A DNA stretch of 27,357 nucleotides, from contig JAPLTI010000090.1 of NCBI GenBank assembly GCA_026398285.1, forward strand, positions 1-27,357, given 5' to 3'. Positions 7,609 through 15,335 of the stretch are shown one piece after another. How positions within the stretch are numbered: the stretch's first letter is position 1; every line of letters begins with the position of its first letter. The translations under genes and the position numbers were made by a program. Source of the DNA: Verrucomicrobiota bacterium. Lineage in GTDB: Bacteria; Verrucomicrobiota; Verrucomicrobiia; Chthoniobacterales; Terrimicrobiaceae. The notes beneath the pieces were generated by a model, which saw nothing but the letters and a program-made list of their open reading frames with translations, was not told where the DNA came from and did no database searches.

Positions 7609-8142
7609 ATGAAAACACTCCTCGCTATCGCCGCCATCGCTCTCGCAGGCTGCAGCTCCATGCCTAAACAAACGCCCCTCCGCACTGTGGATCACGTGAA
7701 CCTCAGCCAGTTCATGGGCGACTGGTATGTCATCGGCACCATCCCTTGGTTCGTCGAAAAAAACAATGTGGGCACGATGGATATCTACAAACTCCGGCCT
7801 GACGGAAAAATCGACATCCGCTACGCATTCCACAAAAAATCCCTCGAAGCCCCCCGCCAAGAGATGAAGGCCACCGCCACTGTGGTGAATACCAAAACCA
7901 ACGCCGAGTGGGCCGTGCAATTTGTTTGGCCACTCAAAGCCCCATTCCTCGTTATCGACCTCTCGGCGGATTACCGCCACACGACGATCGGCTATCCCGA
8001 CCGCAGCCTGATCTGGATCATGAGCCGCGAGCCTGTGATGTCTGAAAAAGACTACACCGCAGCGCTTGAAACCGCCCGCTCGCAAGGCTACGACATCTCG
8101 CGCATCGTCAAGGTGCCTCAAAAATCTCAAACCAAGCCATGA
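7609..8142 (+). CDS. blc: Lipocalin-family outer-membrane lipoprotein (Blc-like)
   Basis: The 177-residue product has a lipoprotein signal with lipobox LAGC and lipidated Cys15, so it is probably anchored in a membrane facing the periplasm. The mature part is a bacterial lipocalin: the first conserved region is QFMGDWYVIGTIPWF (about residues 37-51), followed by beta-strand-rich sequence and PDRSLIWIMSREP (about 130-142), as in E. coli Blc. These proteins bind lysophospholipids or fatty acids. The ATG at 7609 is chosen because it starts the signal peptide; the frame is open much further upstream without family sequence. The stop overlaps the next gene as ATGA. The upstream 67 bases are shared with the divergent broken transporter; TTGATT at 7567 and CATTTT at 7590 are a weak promoter candidate. 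Confidence 0.93.
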   Translation: MKTLLAIAAIALAGCSSMPKQTPLRTVDHVNLSQFMGDWYVIGTIPWFVEKNNVGTMDIYKLRPDGKIDIRYAFHKKSLEAPRQEMKATATVVNTKTNAEWAVQFVWPLKAPFLVIDLSADYRHTTIGYPDRSLIWIMSREPVMSEKDYTAALETARSQGYDISRIVKVPQKSQTKP

Positions 8143-8357
8143 CCACCTACATTTACGAGACCATCCCGGCCGACGACTCAACCGAGCCAAAGGTTTTCGA
8201 GTTTCAACAACGCATGACCGACAAGCCGCTCACCCAACATCCGGAAACCGGCGAACCCGTGCGGCGAGTCATCAGCGGCGGCCTCGGCATCATGCAAAAG
8301 GGCAAGGCGTCCGCACCGGCGCCGTCTTCGTGTGGCAGCGGATGCGGCTGCCATTGA
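8139..8357 (+). CDS. FmdB-like small protein lacking the zinc-ribbon cysteines
   Basis: The 72-residue product follows the FmdB/CxxC_CxxC_SSSS pattern: MTTYIYETIP, then FEFQQRMTDKPLT, then HPETGEPVRRVISGGLGIM. In the classical family the positions around YET and HPETG carry two CxxC pairs that bind zinc; here all four cysteines are replaced. A C-terminal SSCGSGCGCH tail still carries three cysteines. I recall the same Cys-free variant in other Verrucomicrobia, so it is probably a real subfamily rather than a damaged gene. It is translationally coupled (ATGA) to the lipocalin gene. Function is unknown; the family is often labelled regulatory on weak grounds. Confidence 0.8.
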   Translation: MTTYIYETIPADDSTEPKVFEFQQRMTDKPLTQHPETGEPVRRVISGGLGIMQKGKASAPAPSSCGSGCGCH

Positions 8358-8364
8358 AAGCAGC

Positions 8365-8799
8365 CTAAAGCGGATTCAATATCCAGGAGACCTCACCGTT
8401 TTCAGAGACCTCCAGCCATGCCCAGCTTGGCGGGGAGCCTTTGTTGGGCTTACCAATTGTGCCGGGATTCAGAAGGCGACAGCCGCCGACTTGCTCGTCG
8501 CGCGGGACATGCGTGTGGCCGAACAAGAGAAAATCCGCCAACGGCAGCCTGCGCGGAAGGATATGGATGAGATGAAATGTCCTGCCAAAACGATTCAGCT
8601 CAAGGGATATCGGCAGGTCGAGTCCAAAGTCGTTGTTTCCCAGAACGCCATAAAATGGCTTCCCTAGCCCCACGCAGGCGCTGAGCGTGGAGAGATTGCA
8701 GAAATCTCCCAAATGCCAGATCTCGTCCGCTGATTTCAGCGCGGGCACGATTTTTTCCGGCAGGATTCCGTGTGTGTCAGCTATGACCGCTATACGCAT
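8365..8799 (-). CDS. YfcE/MJ0936-family metallophosphoesterase
   Basis: The 144-residue product is a compact calcineurin-like phosphodiesterase of the YfcE type. Metal-binding residues can be seen in order: Asp8 and His10 in DTHG, Asp32 in HLGDF, Asn55 in GNND, His79 in LIHI, and His95/His97 in FGHTHVP. NPGTIGKP (residues 111-118) is the typical end of the active-site region. The family hydrolyses phosphodiesters and model substrates in vitro; the natural substrate is not known. It is convergent with the FmdB-like gene, with 7 bases between the stops. The 131 bases upstream, before the broken thioredoxin gene, hold no further gene. Confidence 0.9.
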   Translation of the reverse strand: MRIAVIADTHGILPEKIVPALKSADEIWHLGDFCNLSTLSACVGLGKPFYGVLGNNDFGLDLPISLELNRFGRTFHLIHILPRRLPLADFLLFGHTHVPRDEQVGGCRLLNPGTIGKPNKGSPPSWAWLEVSENGEVSWILNPL

Positions 8800-8930
8800 A
8801 ACATAGACACTACAACATACACAGCGCCAATATGCAGCGAGATGGAATCAACTGAAGACATCCGAGCAATTTCGCCGAAGAAAACCAAACTCAAAGGCAT
8901 GATATCTCAGCGAGTCCGGGCGCCGGCGTC

Positions 8931-9136
8931 TTACAGCAAAGCGGAGAGCTTGGAGACGATGTCTCCTTTGCCGCTCACGCCAACGGACTGGTCACGCTTG
9001 GTGCCGCCTTTGAAATAGATGAGCGAAGGGATGCTGCGAATACCGAATTGCGCGGAAACGCCGGGAGCGTCATCGACATTGACTTTGGCGATTGCGACTT
9101 CGCGTCGTTGAGTTCAGTGACATTAGGATTGGCCAT
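8931..9136 (-). pseudogene. trxA: Thioredoxin gene with its active site deleted and frame shifted
   Basis: The ATG at 9136 begins MANPNVTELNDA, a typical thioredoxin N-terminus. At about 9098-9103 the frame changes and continues as VAIAKVNVDDAPGVSAQFG, then IRSIPSLIYFKGG with the cis-proline loop, to a TAA at 8931. The C-terminal piece has 55 residues and matches the last half of thioredoxin. Compared with the usual length of about 108, around 40 residues are missing, precisely the part that holds the WCGPC active site. The whole locus is 206 bases, not a multiple of three. In this form it cannot make a working thioredoxin. A second intact copy elsewhere, or an assembly error here, would explain viability. 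Confidence 0.82.
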
Positions 9137-9171
9137 AGGAAAGGTATTGTTGGTTTTTTAAAAAAGAAGGA

Positions 9172-10569
9172 TCAGCCTAGCATCGTCCAGAGTTGGATGC
9201 CAAGCGAGGCCAATGCCACGACCGTCGCGGCGATGCCGAGAATGAGATCGGAATTACCGGCTTTGCCAGCAGCGACATTGGTTGCAGCGGCTTCTGCAGG
9301 CGCGGATTTTTTCTCAGTCGGAGCGGCCGCTGCTGGAGCTGCCTTTTTGAGATTCATCGTGGCCTGAGGAACGGTCTTTGCGGCCGCAGGCAAGCTGATC
9401 TTTGCAGTCTCCTTTTTGGGCGATGCGGCACTGACTGGAGCTGGAGCTTTAGGCGCTTCAGCTGCTGCGGCTGGCGGCTTGATCGCCACTGCAGGTGCTG
9501 CGGGAGCGGCAGGAGCTGCTCCGGGTGGTTTTGGGGCAAGCGGCGCGGCAGGAACCTTGGGCGCTTCGCCAGCGACGGCAGGCGGCTTGATTGCCACTGC
9601 TGGTGCTGCAGGAGCGGACGGAACTGCTCCAGGTGCTTTTGGCAAAACGGGTGCGGCAGGAATCTTTGGCACTTCGCCAGCGACAGCAAGCGGCTTGATT
9701 GCCACTGCAGGTGCTGCGGGAGCGGGCGGAACTGCTCCAGGTGCTTTTGGCAAAACGGGCGCGGCAGGAATCTTTGGCGCTTCGCCAGCGACGGCAGGCG
9801 GCTTGATTGCCACTGCTGGTGCTGCAGAAGCGGGCGGAACTGCTCCAGGTGCTTTTGGCAAAACGAGCGCGGCAGGAATCTTTGGCGCTTCGCCAGCGAC
9901 GGCGGACGGCTTGATTGCCACGGGCGCTGCGGGCGCGGGTGGGACCAGACCAGGTGCTTTTGGCAAAACAGGCGCTGCAGGAATCTTTGGTGCTTCGCCA
10001 GCGACGGCAGGCGGCTTGATCGCCACAGCAGGCGCTGCGGGCGCGGGTGGGACGACACTAGGTGCTTTTGGCAAAACGGGCGCTGCAGGAATCTTTGGCG
10101 CTTCCCCAGCGACGACAGGCGGCTTGATCGCCACAGCGGGCGCTGCGGGAGCGGGTGGGACGAGACCAGGCGCTTTTGGCAAAACAGGCGCAGCGGGAAT
10201 CTTTGGCGCTTCGCCAGCGACAGCAGGCGGCTTGATCGCAACAGCAGGCGCTGCGGGAGCAGGCGGAACCACGCCGGGCGCTTTTGGAACAACTGGAGCA
10301 GCAGGAATCTTTGGAGCGAGGCCGGAGGCGACAGGTGGTTTGATGGCTGGAATCGCAAGAGGTGGAGCGGGAGGCACAACTCCTCCCGGCACGAGAGGTT
10401 TGGCAAGAGGAGAAACAGGTGGCGGGGGTGGCACAAGACCACTGACCGCTGCAACAGGCTTGGCGGGAAGATTGATCATGGCTGCCTCACTGCCTTGAGC
10501 TGGAGGAGGCGGAACCGGACGACGGTTGGGAAGGACAATACGAACGGTTTCTTTTTTGGGGTCAGGCAT
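9172..10569 (-). CDS. Ala/Pro-rich repeat protein with a C-terminal membrane anchor
   Basis: The 465-residue product is mostly Ala, Pro, Val and Lys. It opens with DPKKETVRIVLP (residues 3-14), and a related SPKKETAKISLP appears at about 383-394, after the repeats. Between them is a Pro-rich region and about eight tandem 36-residue units. A single hydrophobic stretch at about 442-464 (LILGIAATVVALASLGIQLW) ends the protein, so it is probably a tail-anchored protein with a long extended domain. I recall KKETVRI-type motifs in other Verrucomicrobia proteins but know no function. Long open frames on the opposite strand over the same bases are by-products of the repeat. A structural or envelope-spanning role is possible but unproven. 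Confidence 0.82.
   Translation of the reverse strand: MPDPKKETVRIVLPNRRPVPPPPAQGSEAAMINLPAKPVAAVSGLVPPPPPVSPLAKPLVPGGVVPPAPPLAIPAIKPPVASGLAPKIPAAPVVPKAPGVVPPAPAAPAVAIKPPAVAGEAPKIPAAPVLPKAPGLVPPAPAAPAVAIKPPVVAGEAPKIPAAPVLPKAPSVVPPAPAAPAVAIKPPAVAGEAPKIPAAPVLPKAPGLVPPAPAAPVAIKPSAVAGEAPKIPAALVLPKAPGAVPPASAAPAVAIKPPAVAGEAPKIPAAPVLPKAPGAVPPAPAAPAVAIKPLAVAGEVPKIPAAPVLPKAPGAVPSAPAAPAVAIKPPAVAGEAPKVPAAPLAPKPPGAAPAAPAAPAVAIKPPAAAAEAPKAPAPVSAASPKKETAKISLPAAAKTVPQATMNLKKAAPAAAAPTEKKSAPAEAAATNVAAGKAGNSDLILGIAATVVALASLGIQLWTMLG
9421..10353 (-). repeat. Tandem 108-bp repeat encoding 36-residue Ala/Pro units
   Basis: Reading on the minus strand, units begin at about residues 73, 109, 145, 181, 217, 252, 288 and 324 of the protein, with a partial ninth at 360. 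The core of each unit is AVAIKPPAVAGEAPKIPAAP followed by a VLPKAPG-type half. Spacing is 36 residues (108 bases) except the fifth unit, which is 35 (105 bases). The first and the last two units are the most diverged, and the middle ones nearly identical, as expected for recent duplication in the centre of the array. Copy number is likely to vary between strains and is easily mis-assembled. Confidence 0.9.
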
Positions 10570-10632
10570 ATGAACGCGGGTGAACCTTTAGGTTGGTGAA
10601 GTAATTCCAGAGGTGAGGATGTTTGTCAATTT

Positions 10633-11547
10633 TCAGCAACTCCTCTGCGCATTTTTTACGAGACAGGCCATGATGGCTTTCTGCGTGTGGAGACGATTTT
10701 CGGCTTGCCGGAAAATGGTGTCGGCATGGGCCTCGAGAGTCGCCTCGTCGATTTCCTTGCCCCTGTAGGCTGGCAGGCAGTGCATCACTAATGCACCCGG
10801 CGTGGCAAGCGCGACGAGCTCCGCGTTGATTTGATAACCTTGAAACTGAGCTAAGCGGTAAGCAGCCTCCTCCTCCTTGCCCATGCTGACCCAGACATCG
10901 GTGTAGAGCACATCAGCACCGGCAGCGGCTTCCGAGGGATCCGAGGTGAGGCGGACTTTTCCCCCAGCGCGCTCGAGCAATTCCACAGGTGGCTGGAATT
11001 TCGGAGGTGCAGCGATAGTGAGCTCGAATCCACAGCGGGCGGCAGCCCAGATCCAAGAGCGGGCCACATTGCAGTCGCCATCGCCAATGAATGCCACGCG
11101 CAAACCGTCGAGCGAGCCACGCGTCTCCCGAATCGAAAAAAGGTCTGCCAAAATCTGGCAGGGATGCTCTTCGTCAGTGAGAGCGTTGATGGTTGGAATG
11201 CCGCTGAAGGCCGCGAAATCCTCGACATCTTTTTGAGCAAAAGTTCGGATCACTGCACCGTGCAGCATGCGCCCCATGACGCGGGCTGTGTCGCGAATTG
11301 GCTCCCCTCGCCCGAGCTGGATATCTGCTGCAGCAAGAAAGAGCGCATCGCCGCCGAGTTCACGAATGCCGACCTCGAACGACACGCGGGTGCGAGTGGA
11401 GGATTTGGAAAACATGAGTGCCCAGCATTGATGCCGAAGCGGGTGCTCGTCATGTTGACCCCGCGTGGATTTCATAACGGCTGTGTCGCCGAGGATAGTC
11501 TCGATATCCTGTGCGGTGAGAGACTCGATGGAGAGAAGATGTTTCAT
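10633..11547 (-). CDS. argF: Ornithine carbamoyltransferase
   Basis: ArgF makes citrulline from ornithine and carbamoyl phosphate in arginine synthesis. The 304 residues are of normal length. The carbamoyl phosphate loop SKSSTRTR is at residues 47-54, HPCQ at 128-131, the ornithine-side DVWVSMG at 217-223 and HCLPAYRG at 256-263, all as in the family. It lies 20 bases downstream of argD on the same strand, so the two form an operon. The 63 bases after its stop, up to the Ala/Pro protein start, show no clear terminator. Confidence 0.96.
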   Translation of the reverse strand: MKHLLSIESLTAQDIETILGDTAVMKSTRGQHDEHPLRHQCWALMFSKSSTRTRVSFEVGIRELGGDALFLAAADIQLGRGEPIRDTARVMGRMLHGAVIRTFAQKDVEDFAAFSGIPTINALTDEEHPCQILADLFSIRETRGSLDGLRVAFIGDGDCNVARSWIWAAARCGFELTIAAPPKFQPPVELLERAGGKVRLTSDPSEAAAGADVLYTDVWVSMGKEEEAAYRLAQFQGYQINAELVALATPGALVMHCLPAYRGKEIDEATLEAHADTIFRQAENRLHTQKAIMACLVKNAQRSC

Positions 11548-11567
11548 GATATGGATCGAGTGTCGCT

Positions 11568-12800
11568 TCAGTTCGCAGACTCGATGGAGCGAAGGGTTTC
11601 GGAAAATTTGGCTACAGCCTCGTCGATTTCGGCGCGAGTGACATTGAGCGGCGGCAGAAAACGCACAACGGTTTCTCCGGCGGGAATGACAAGCAATCCG
11701 GCCGACATAGCCCTGGTCACGACTTCCAGCGCTGGCGGGCGTGTGGTTTTTGGAAAATCACTACCCAGCTGAACACCGATCATGAGTCCGATAGCGCGAA
11801 TTTCTGTGATGTGAGGGTTTGCAAGCTCCCGGAGTGAGGAAGCCAAGTATTCACCGAGCGAGCGAGCACTCTCGAGGAGCCCGTCGCGCTCGATGATTTC
11901 AAGCACCTTCAACCCTGCAGCACAGCAAACAGGGTTACCGCCATAGGTTGTGCCGTGACTTCCCGCACCGAGCAGGTCGCAGAGCGGACCTCTTTCGTCA
12001 ATGGCTCGGCTTGAGGCCCAAAACGCGCCGAGCGGAAAACCGTTGGCGATCCCTTTGGCCCACGAGACGCCATCGGGCTGAACATCCTCCGCAATCGCAT
12101 GCCAACCGCACCAATGCCCGGTCCGGCCGAGACCACACTGCACTTCATCGAAAAGCAGGAGCATATCCCGTTCGTCACAGAGAGCCCGCAGGCCTCGCAG
12201 GAAATCCGCAGTCGCAGGATGAATCCCCCCTTCGCCTTGAATCGGCTCGACGAGGATTGCGATGGTATTGGAGTCCACTGCAGCCCGCACCGCATCGAGG
12301 TCGCCGAATGGCAAGTGTTGGAAACCGGGCAAAAGCGGGCCGAAATCTTTTTTCACCTTGTCCTGCCCGGTAGCAGAAATGCAGGCCATCGTGCGTCCGT
12401 GGAAGGATCCGTTGAATGTCAGAATCCCCGACCTACCGGTGGCACTGCCGAAGCGACGGGCGAGCTTGATGAGCCCCTCATTGGCTTCGGCGCCGCTGTT
12501 GCAAAAGAAAATTTTCCCCTCGCCGGTGATTTCGACGAGACGCCGCGCAAGATCAGCCTGAGGACCTGTGCGGTAAAGATTGGAGGTGTGGACGAGCTTA
12601 CCTGCCTGCCCGCAGACGGCACTAGTGACCTCCGGGTGGGCGTGACCGAGGGAACACACGGCAATGCCAGCGCCAAAGTCTAAAATTTTGCGGCCCGAGG
12701 CATCATGGATGAAACATCCAGATCCGCTCTCGATATCGAGATCGAATCGGCCATAGGTAGGAATGACAAAGCGGGAGTAATCTTCAGCAAGTGGTTTCAT
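11568..12800 (-). CDS. argD: Acetylornithine aminotransferase
   Basis: ArgD is a PLP enzyme that forms N-acetylornithine from N-acetylglutamate semialdehyde in arginine synthesis. The 410 residues belong to the class III aminotransferases. NSGAEANE (101-108) binds the cofactor phosphate, FDEVQCGLGRTG (217-228) supplies Asp218 for the pyridine nitrogen, Lys249 in SWAKGIANGFPLG forms the Schiff base, and HGTTYGGNP follows near residue 284. It is the first gene of an argD-argF pair. Its start codon is only 20 bases after a strong hairpin that also ends the rpoA-rplQ unit, so its transcription may depend on read-through or attenuation. Confidence 0.95.
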   Translation of the reverse strand: MKPLAEDYSRFVIPTYGRFDLDIESGSGCFIHDASGRKILDFGAGIAVCSLGHAHPEVTSAVCGQAGKLVHTSNLYRTGPQADLARRLVEITGEGKIFFCNSGAEANEGLIKLARRFGSATGRSGILTFNGSFHGRTMACISATGQDKVKKDFGPLLPGFQHLPFGDLDAVRAAVDSNTIAILVEPIQGEGGIHPATADFLRGLRALCDERDMLLLFDEVQCGLGRTGHWCGWHAIAEDVQPDGVSWAKGIANGFPLGAFWASSRAIDERGPLCDLLGAGSHGTTYGGNPVCCAAGLKVLEIIERDGLLESARSLGEYLASSLRELANPHITEIRAIGLMIGVQLGSDFPKTTRPPALEVVTRAMSAGLLVIPAGETVVRFLPPLNVTRAEIDEAVAKFSETLRSIESAN

Positions 12801-12819
12801 GGTCTTCAGGAAGAGAAAC

Positions 12820-12845
12820 GGGCGGGACCATTGCTGGTCCCGCCC
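12820..12845 (-). terminator. Strong hairpin between rplQ and argD (terminator or attenuator)
   Basis: An 11-base-pair perfect GC-rich stem (GGGCGGGACCA and its complement) encloses a 4-base loop. On the minus strand the stem is followed by GTTTCTCTTCCTG, which is T-rich but interrupted. It can end transcripts coming from rpoA-rplQ. Because argD begins just 20 bases beyond it, there is no room for a separate argD promoter after the hairpin. Confidence 0.7.
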
Positions 12846-12903
12846 GGTCCGTCAGGGGATTCCTCGGGAGAAATCTTCCACCGGTTTCAGGTTGAAATTT
12901 GTA

Positions 12904-12927
12904 GCGGGAAAGCCTGTGGCATCCCGC
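12904..12927 (-). other. Second hairpin just after rplQ
   Basis: GCGGGA at 12904-12909 pairs with TCCCGC at 12922-12927, and inside it GCC pairs with GGC around a three-base loop. It lies 7 bases after the rplQ stop on the minus strand. No T-run follows, so it is not a standard terminator on its own. It may protect the rplQ message end or form part of the argD leader. Confidence 0.45.
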
Positions 12928-12934
12928 CAGGTTT

Positions 12935-13357
12935 TTACTCGGACTTTTTGGCTTCCGAGGATGCCGCGGTTTCAACAACCGCCTCCTCGATGCCGGCGCC
13001 TTCCGTATCAACCCACTCAATGTAGGCCATAGGAGCGGAATCACTCATGCGCTGACCGAGCTTGATGATGCGGGTGTAGCCACCTTTGCGTGTGGCTGCG
13101 CGCGGAGCGACTTCGGTAAAGAGCTTTTTGACGGCGTCTTTTTGACCGAGGTAGCCTGCGGCGAGGCGGCGTGCATGCAGATCACCACGCTTGCCGAGAG
13201 TGACCATCTTTTCCGCGAGCGGACGGACGGCTTTGGCCTTGGCGAGGGTGGTTTTGATGCGTTTGTGTTCGATGAGGCTGCAGACCTGATTGGCGAGCAA
13301 AGCATCGCGGTGAGAGGTCGAGCGACCGAGTTTGACAGTTTTCTTACGATGGCGCAT
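12935..13357 (-). CDS. rplQ: Large-subunit ribosomal protein bL17
   Basis: bL17 is a structural protein of the 50S subunit near the peptide exit tunnel. The 140-residue product begins MRHRKKTVKLGRSTSHRDAL, the diagnostic N-terminus, and contains RIKTTLAKAKAVRPLAEKM and GGYTRIIKLGQRMSDSAPMA. The last 20 or so residues are an acidic and alanine-rich extension beyond the core. It lies 6 bases after rpoA, the usual order for this pair. Confidence 0.97.
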   Translation of the reverse strand: MRHRKKTVKLGRSTSHRDALLANQVCSLIEHKRIKTTLAKAKAVRPLAEKMVTLGKRGDLHARRLAAGYLGQKDAVKKLFTEVAPRAATRKGGYTRIIKLGQRMSDSAPMAYIEWVDTEGAGIEEAVVETAASSEAKKSE

Positions 13358-13363
13358 GGCGTG

Positions 13364-14374
13364 TTATTTGGATTCCTCCACAGCGGGAAGTTCGATGAGA
13401 CCCTGATCGAGCTTCATACCGAGGCCCAAACCGAGTTGAGTGAGTTTGTCTTTGATTTCGTTGAGGGATTTTTTACCGAAGTTGCGATACTTGAGCATCT
13501 CGGCTTCGCTCTTGAGAGCGAGTTGTCCCACGGAAGTGATGTTGGCGTTGTTGAGGCAGTTTGCCGCACGAACGGAAAGCTCGATCTCGTTGACGCTCAT
13601 GTTGAGGAGCTTCTTGAGACGGCTGTTTTCTTGGCTGACCTCTTGAGGAGTTTCATCAAACTCGACGACATTTTCATCGAAGCCGACGAACACGTCCAGG
13701 TGGTGGCGGAGAATGGCCGAAGCCTGCAAGAGAGCATCGTCTGGAGTGATGCGACCATCGGTCCAGATTTCCAAGATGACCTTGTCGTAGTCGGTGCGCT
13801 GACCGACGCGTGTGTTTTGCACAGCATACTTGACGCGGGTCACAGGCGAGAAGATCGAGTCGATGGCGATGACGCCGATTGGCTGATCCGAGCGCTTGTT
13901 CTCATCGCCGGTGGCAAAACCGCGACCAACCTTCACTTCGAACTCCGCCTCGAATTTCATCTTCTTATCGAGCGTGCAGATGATCTGCTCGGGGTTCAAA
14001 ACCTCGCACTGGTTTGTGCTCTGGATGTCACCGGCTGTGATGACGCCCTCCTTGTTGACTGCGAGCTTCAGAGTGCGGGGCTCGTGGTCATGGGCTTTGA
14101 ATTTGATTTTTTTGAGATTGAGAATGATGTCCACGACATCTTCAACGACTCCGGTAAGAGTGCTGAACTCGTGCTGAACACCTTCAATTTTCACCGAGGT
14201 GATGGCGGCACCTTCAAGAGAGCTGAGAAGCACGCGGCGAAGCGAGTTTCCGATGGTGTGCCCGTAACCGGCCTCAAAAGGCTCGGCAACAAAGAGAGCA
14301 TATTTATCTGTGGATGACTTTTCCTCTTTGACGAGGGATTTCGGCATTTCAAACCGACCAAGACGAACTGGCAT
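13364..14374 (-). CDS. rpoA: RNA polymerase alpha subunit
   Basis: RpoA dimerises to seed assembly of RNA polymerase and contacts upstream promoter DNA and activators. With the ATG at 14374 the product has 336 residues, normal for the family; an ATG at 14446 in the same frame would add an unrelated 24 residues. The N-terminal domain shows FEAGYGHTIGNSLRRVLLSS and AITSVKIEGVQHEF; the C-terminal domain shows LSVRAANCLNNANITSVGQL and YRNFGKKSLNEIKDKL. It is followed by rplQ as usual, but rpsD/rpsK/rpsM, which normally precede it, are absent: the divergent kdsB gene is upstream. Confidence 0.97.
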   Translation of the reverse strand: MPVRLGRFEMPKSLVKEEKSSTDKYALFVAEPFEAGYGHTIGNSLRRVLLSSLEGAAITSVKIEGVQHEFSTLTGVVEDVVDIILNLKKIKFKAHDHEPRTLKLAVNKEGVITAGDIQSTNQCEVLNPEQIICTLDKKMKFEAEFEVKVGRGFATGDENKRSDQPIGVIAIDSIFSPVTRVKYAVQNTRVGQRTDYDKVILEIWTDGRITPDDALLQASAILRHHLDVFVGFDENVVEFDETPQEVSQENSRLKKLLNMSVNEIELSVRAANCLNNANITSVGQLALKSEAEMLKYRNFGKKSLNEIKDKLTQLGLGLGMKLDQGLIELPAVEESK

Positions 14375-14484
14375 ATGTGTGATGTTTTTGCAATTCCGCC
14401 GGGTTTCCCTGTGCGCTTGAGGCCGACCATCAAAGATGACGACCACAGGACCAACGGCGAATTTCTGATGACGCGCGAGCCGGT

Positions 14485-14513
14485 CTACTTAACACAGCAC
14501 CCCACCGAGTCAA
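14485..14513 (-). promoter_or_regulatory. Candidate promoter for rpoA-rplQ
   Basis: On the minus strand TTGACT (14508-14513) matches a -35 box well. TTAAGT at 14487-14492 or TAAGTA at 14486-14491 lies 15-16 bases further on and is only a weak -10 match. It would give a leader of about 100 bases. The 213-base gap between rpoA and kdsB is the only place for promoters of both genes. Confidence 0.3.
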
Positions 14514-14587
14514 GCCTCTGGGATAGTTTTTTTTCACAAGCGGGCTTTTTCTCGATCCGAGGACACGAATCCGATAGGCCGTTAGCC

Positions 14588-15331
14588 ATGTCCAAGACCG
14601 CGATCATTATTCCAGCCCGCTGGGCCTCGAGCCGCCTACCTGGGAAACCCCTTCTCGAACTTGCCGGCCAGCCGCTTGTTCAGCATGTGTGGGAGCGCTG
14701 CAGAAAAGTCCGCGAGGCGGATGAGGTGATCATCGCGACGGATGATATGCGCATCGCCGAGGCGGCCTTCGCGTTCGGCGCGGATGTGGCGCTCACTTCC
14801 GCAAAGCACCCAACCGGAACCGACCGCATCGCCGAGGTGGCAAAAAAGTTGCCGGGCTTTGATGTGATTCTGAATGTGCAGGGAGACGAGCCCTTCATCG
14901 AACCAGCCTTGATCCGACGCCTTATCGAAGTGCTCCAAAAAGAAAAGTCGCTCGCGATGTCAACAGCCGCCTGTCCGCTGGCAGAGGGCGAACTCGAGAA
15001 CCCGAATTGCGTGAAAGTCGTCACTGGAATCACAGGCGACGCCCTTTATTTCTCACGCAGCCCGATTCCCTGCGACCGCGATGGCGACGCCACTCCTGCC
15101 CGTTTCCGGCATCTGGGCATTTATGGATACCGGCGGAAATTTCTTTTGGATTTCGTAAAATGGAAGCAGACGCCTCTTGAGAAATCGGAAAAATTGGAAC
15201 AGCTCCGCGCCTTGGAGCACGGCGCGAAAATCCGTATCATCACTACCAAGGCCGCAGGTCCCGGGGTCGATACCACAGAGGATGCCAAAAAGGCCGCGAA
15301 GCTTCTGGCTGACGGCAAACGCAAATCCTGA
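14588..15331 (+). CDS. kdsB: CMP-Kdo synthetase (3-deoxy-manno-octulosonate cytidylyltransferase)
   Basis: KdsB activates Kdo with CTP for the inner core of lipopolysaccharide, so the organism is expected to make LPS. With the ATG at 14588 the product has 247 residues, typical of the family; the frame is open far upstream but without family sequence. IIIPARWASSRLPGKPL at the N-terminus is the nucleotide-binding signature, HPTGTDRIAEV and LNVQGDEPFIEP (about residues 94-105) form the active site, and RHLGIYGYRR and EQLRALE follow in order. Its stop is 4 bases from the stop of the convergent secreted-protein gene. Confidence 0.95.
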   Translation: MSKTAIIIPARWASSRLPGKPLLELAGQPLVQHVWERCRKVREADEVIIATDDMRIAEAAFAFGADVALTSAKHPTGTDRIAEVAKKLPGFDVILNVQGDEPFIEPALIRRLIEVLQKEKSLAMSTAACPLAEGELENPNCVKVVTGITGDALYFSRSPIPCDRDGDATPARFRHLGIYGYRRKFLLDFVKWKQTPLEKSEKLEQLRALEHGAKIRIITTKAAGPGVDTTEDAKKAAKLLADGKRKS

Positions 15332-15335
15332 GCCC

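Noticed and set aside
9154..9165. T6A6 palindrome between the Ala/Pro gene and the thioredoxin remnant
   Set aside because: It has no loop or GC stem and does not look like a terminator; probably a simple AT tract.
9193..10599. Two long plus-strand frames (468 and 360 residues) with Gly/Ala or Cys/Arg/Gly-rich repeats
   Set aside because: They mirror the Ala/Pro repeat gene; the 108-base unit length keeps every frame open once one unit is open.
13142..14317. 391-residue plus-strand frame over rplQ and rpoA
   Set aside because: Antisense to two certain core genes; no domain seen.
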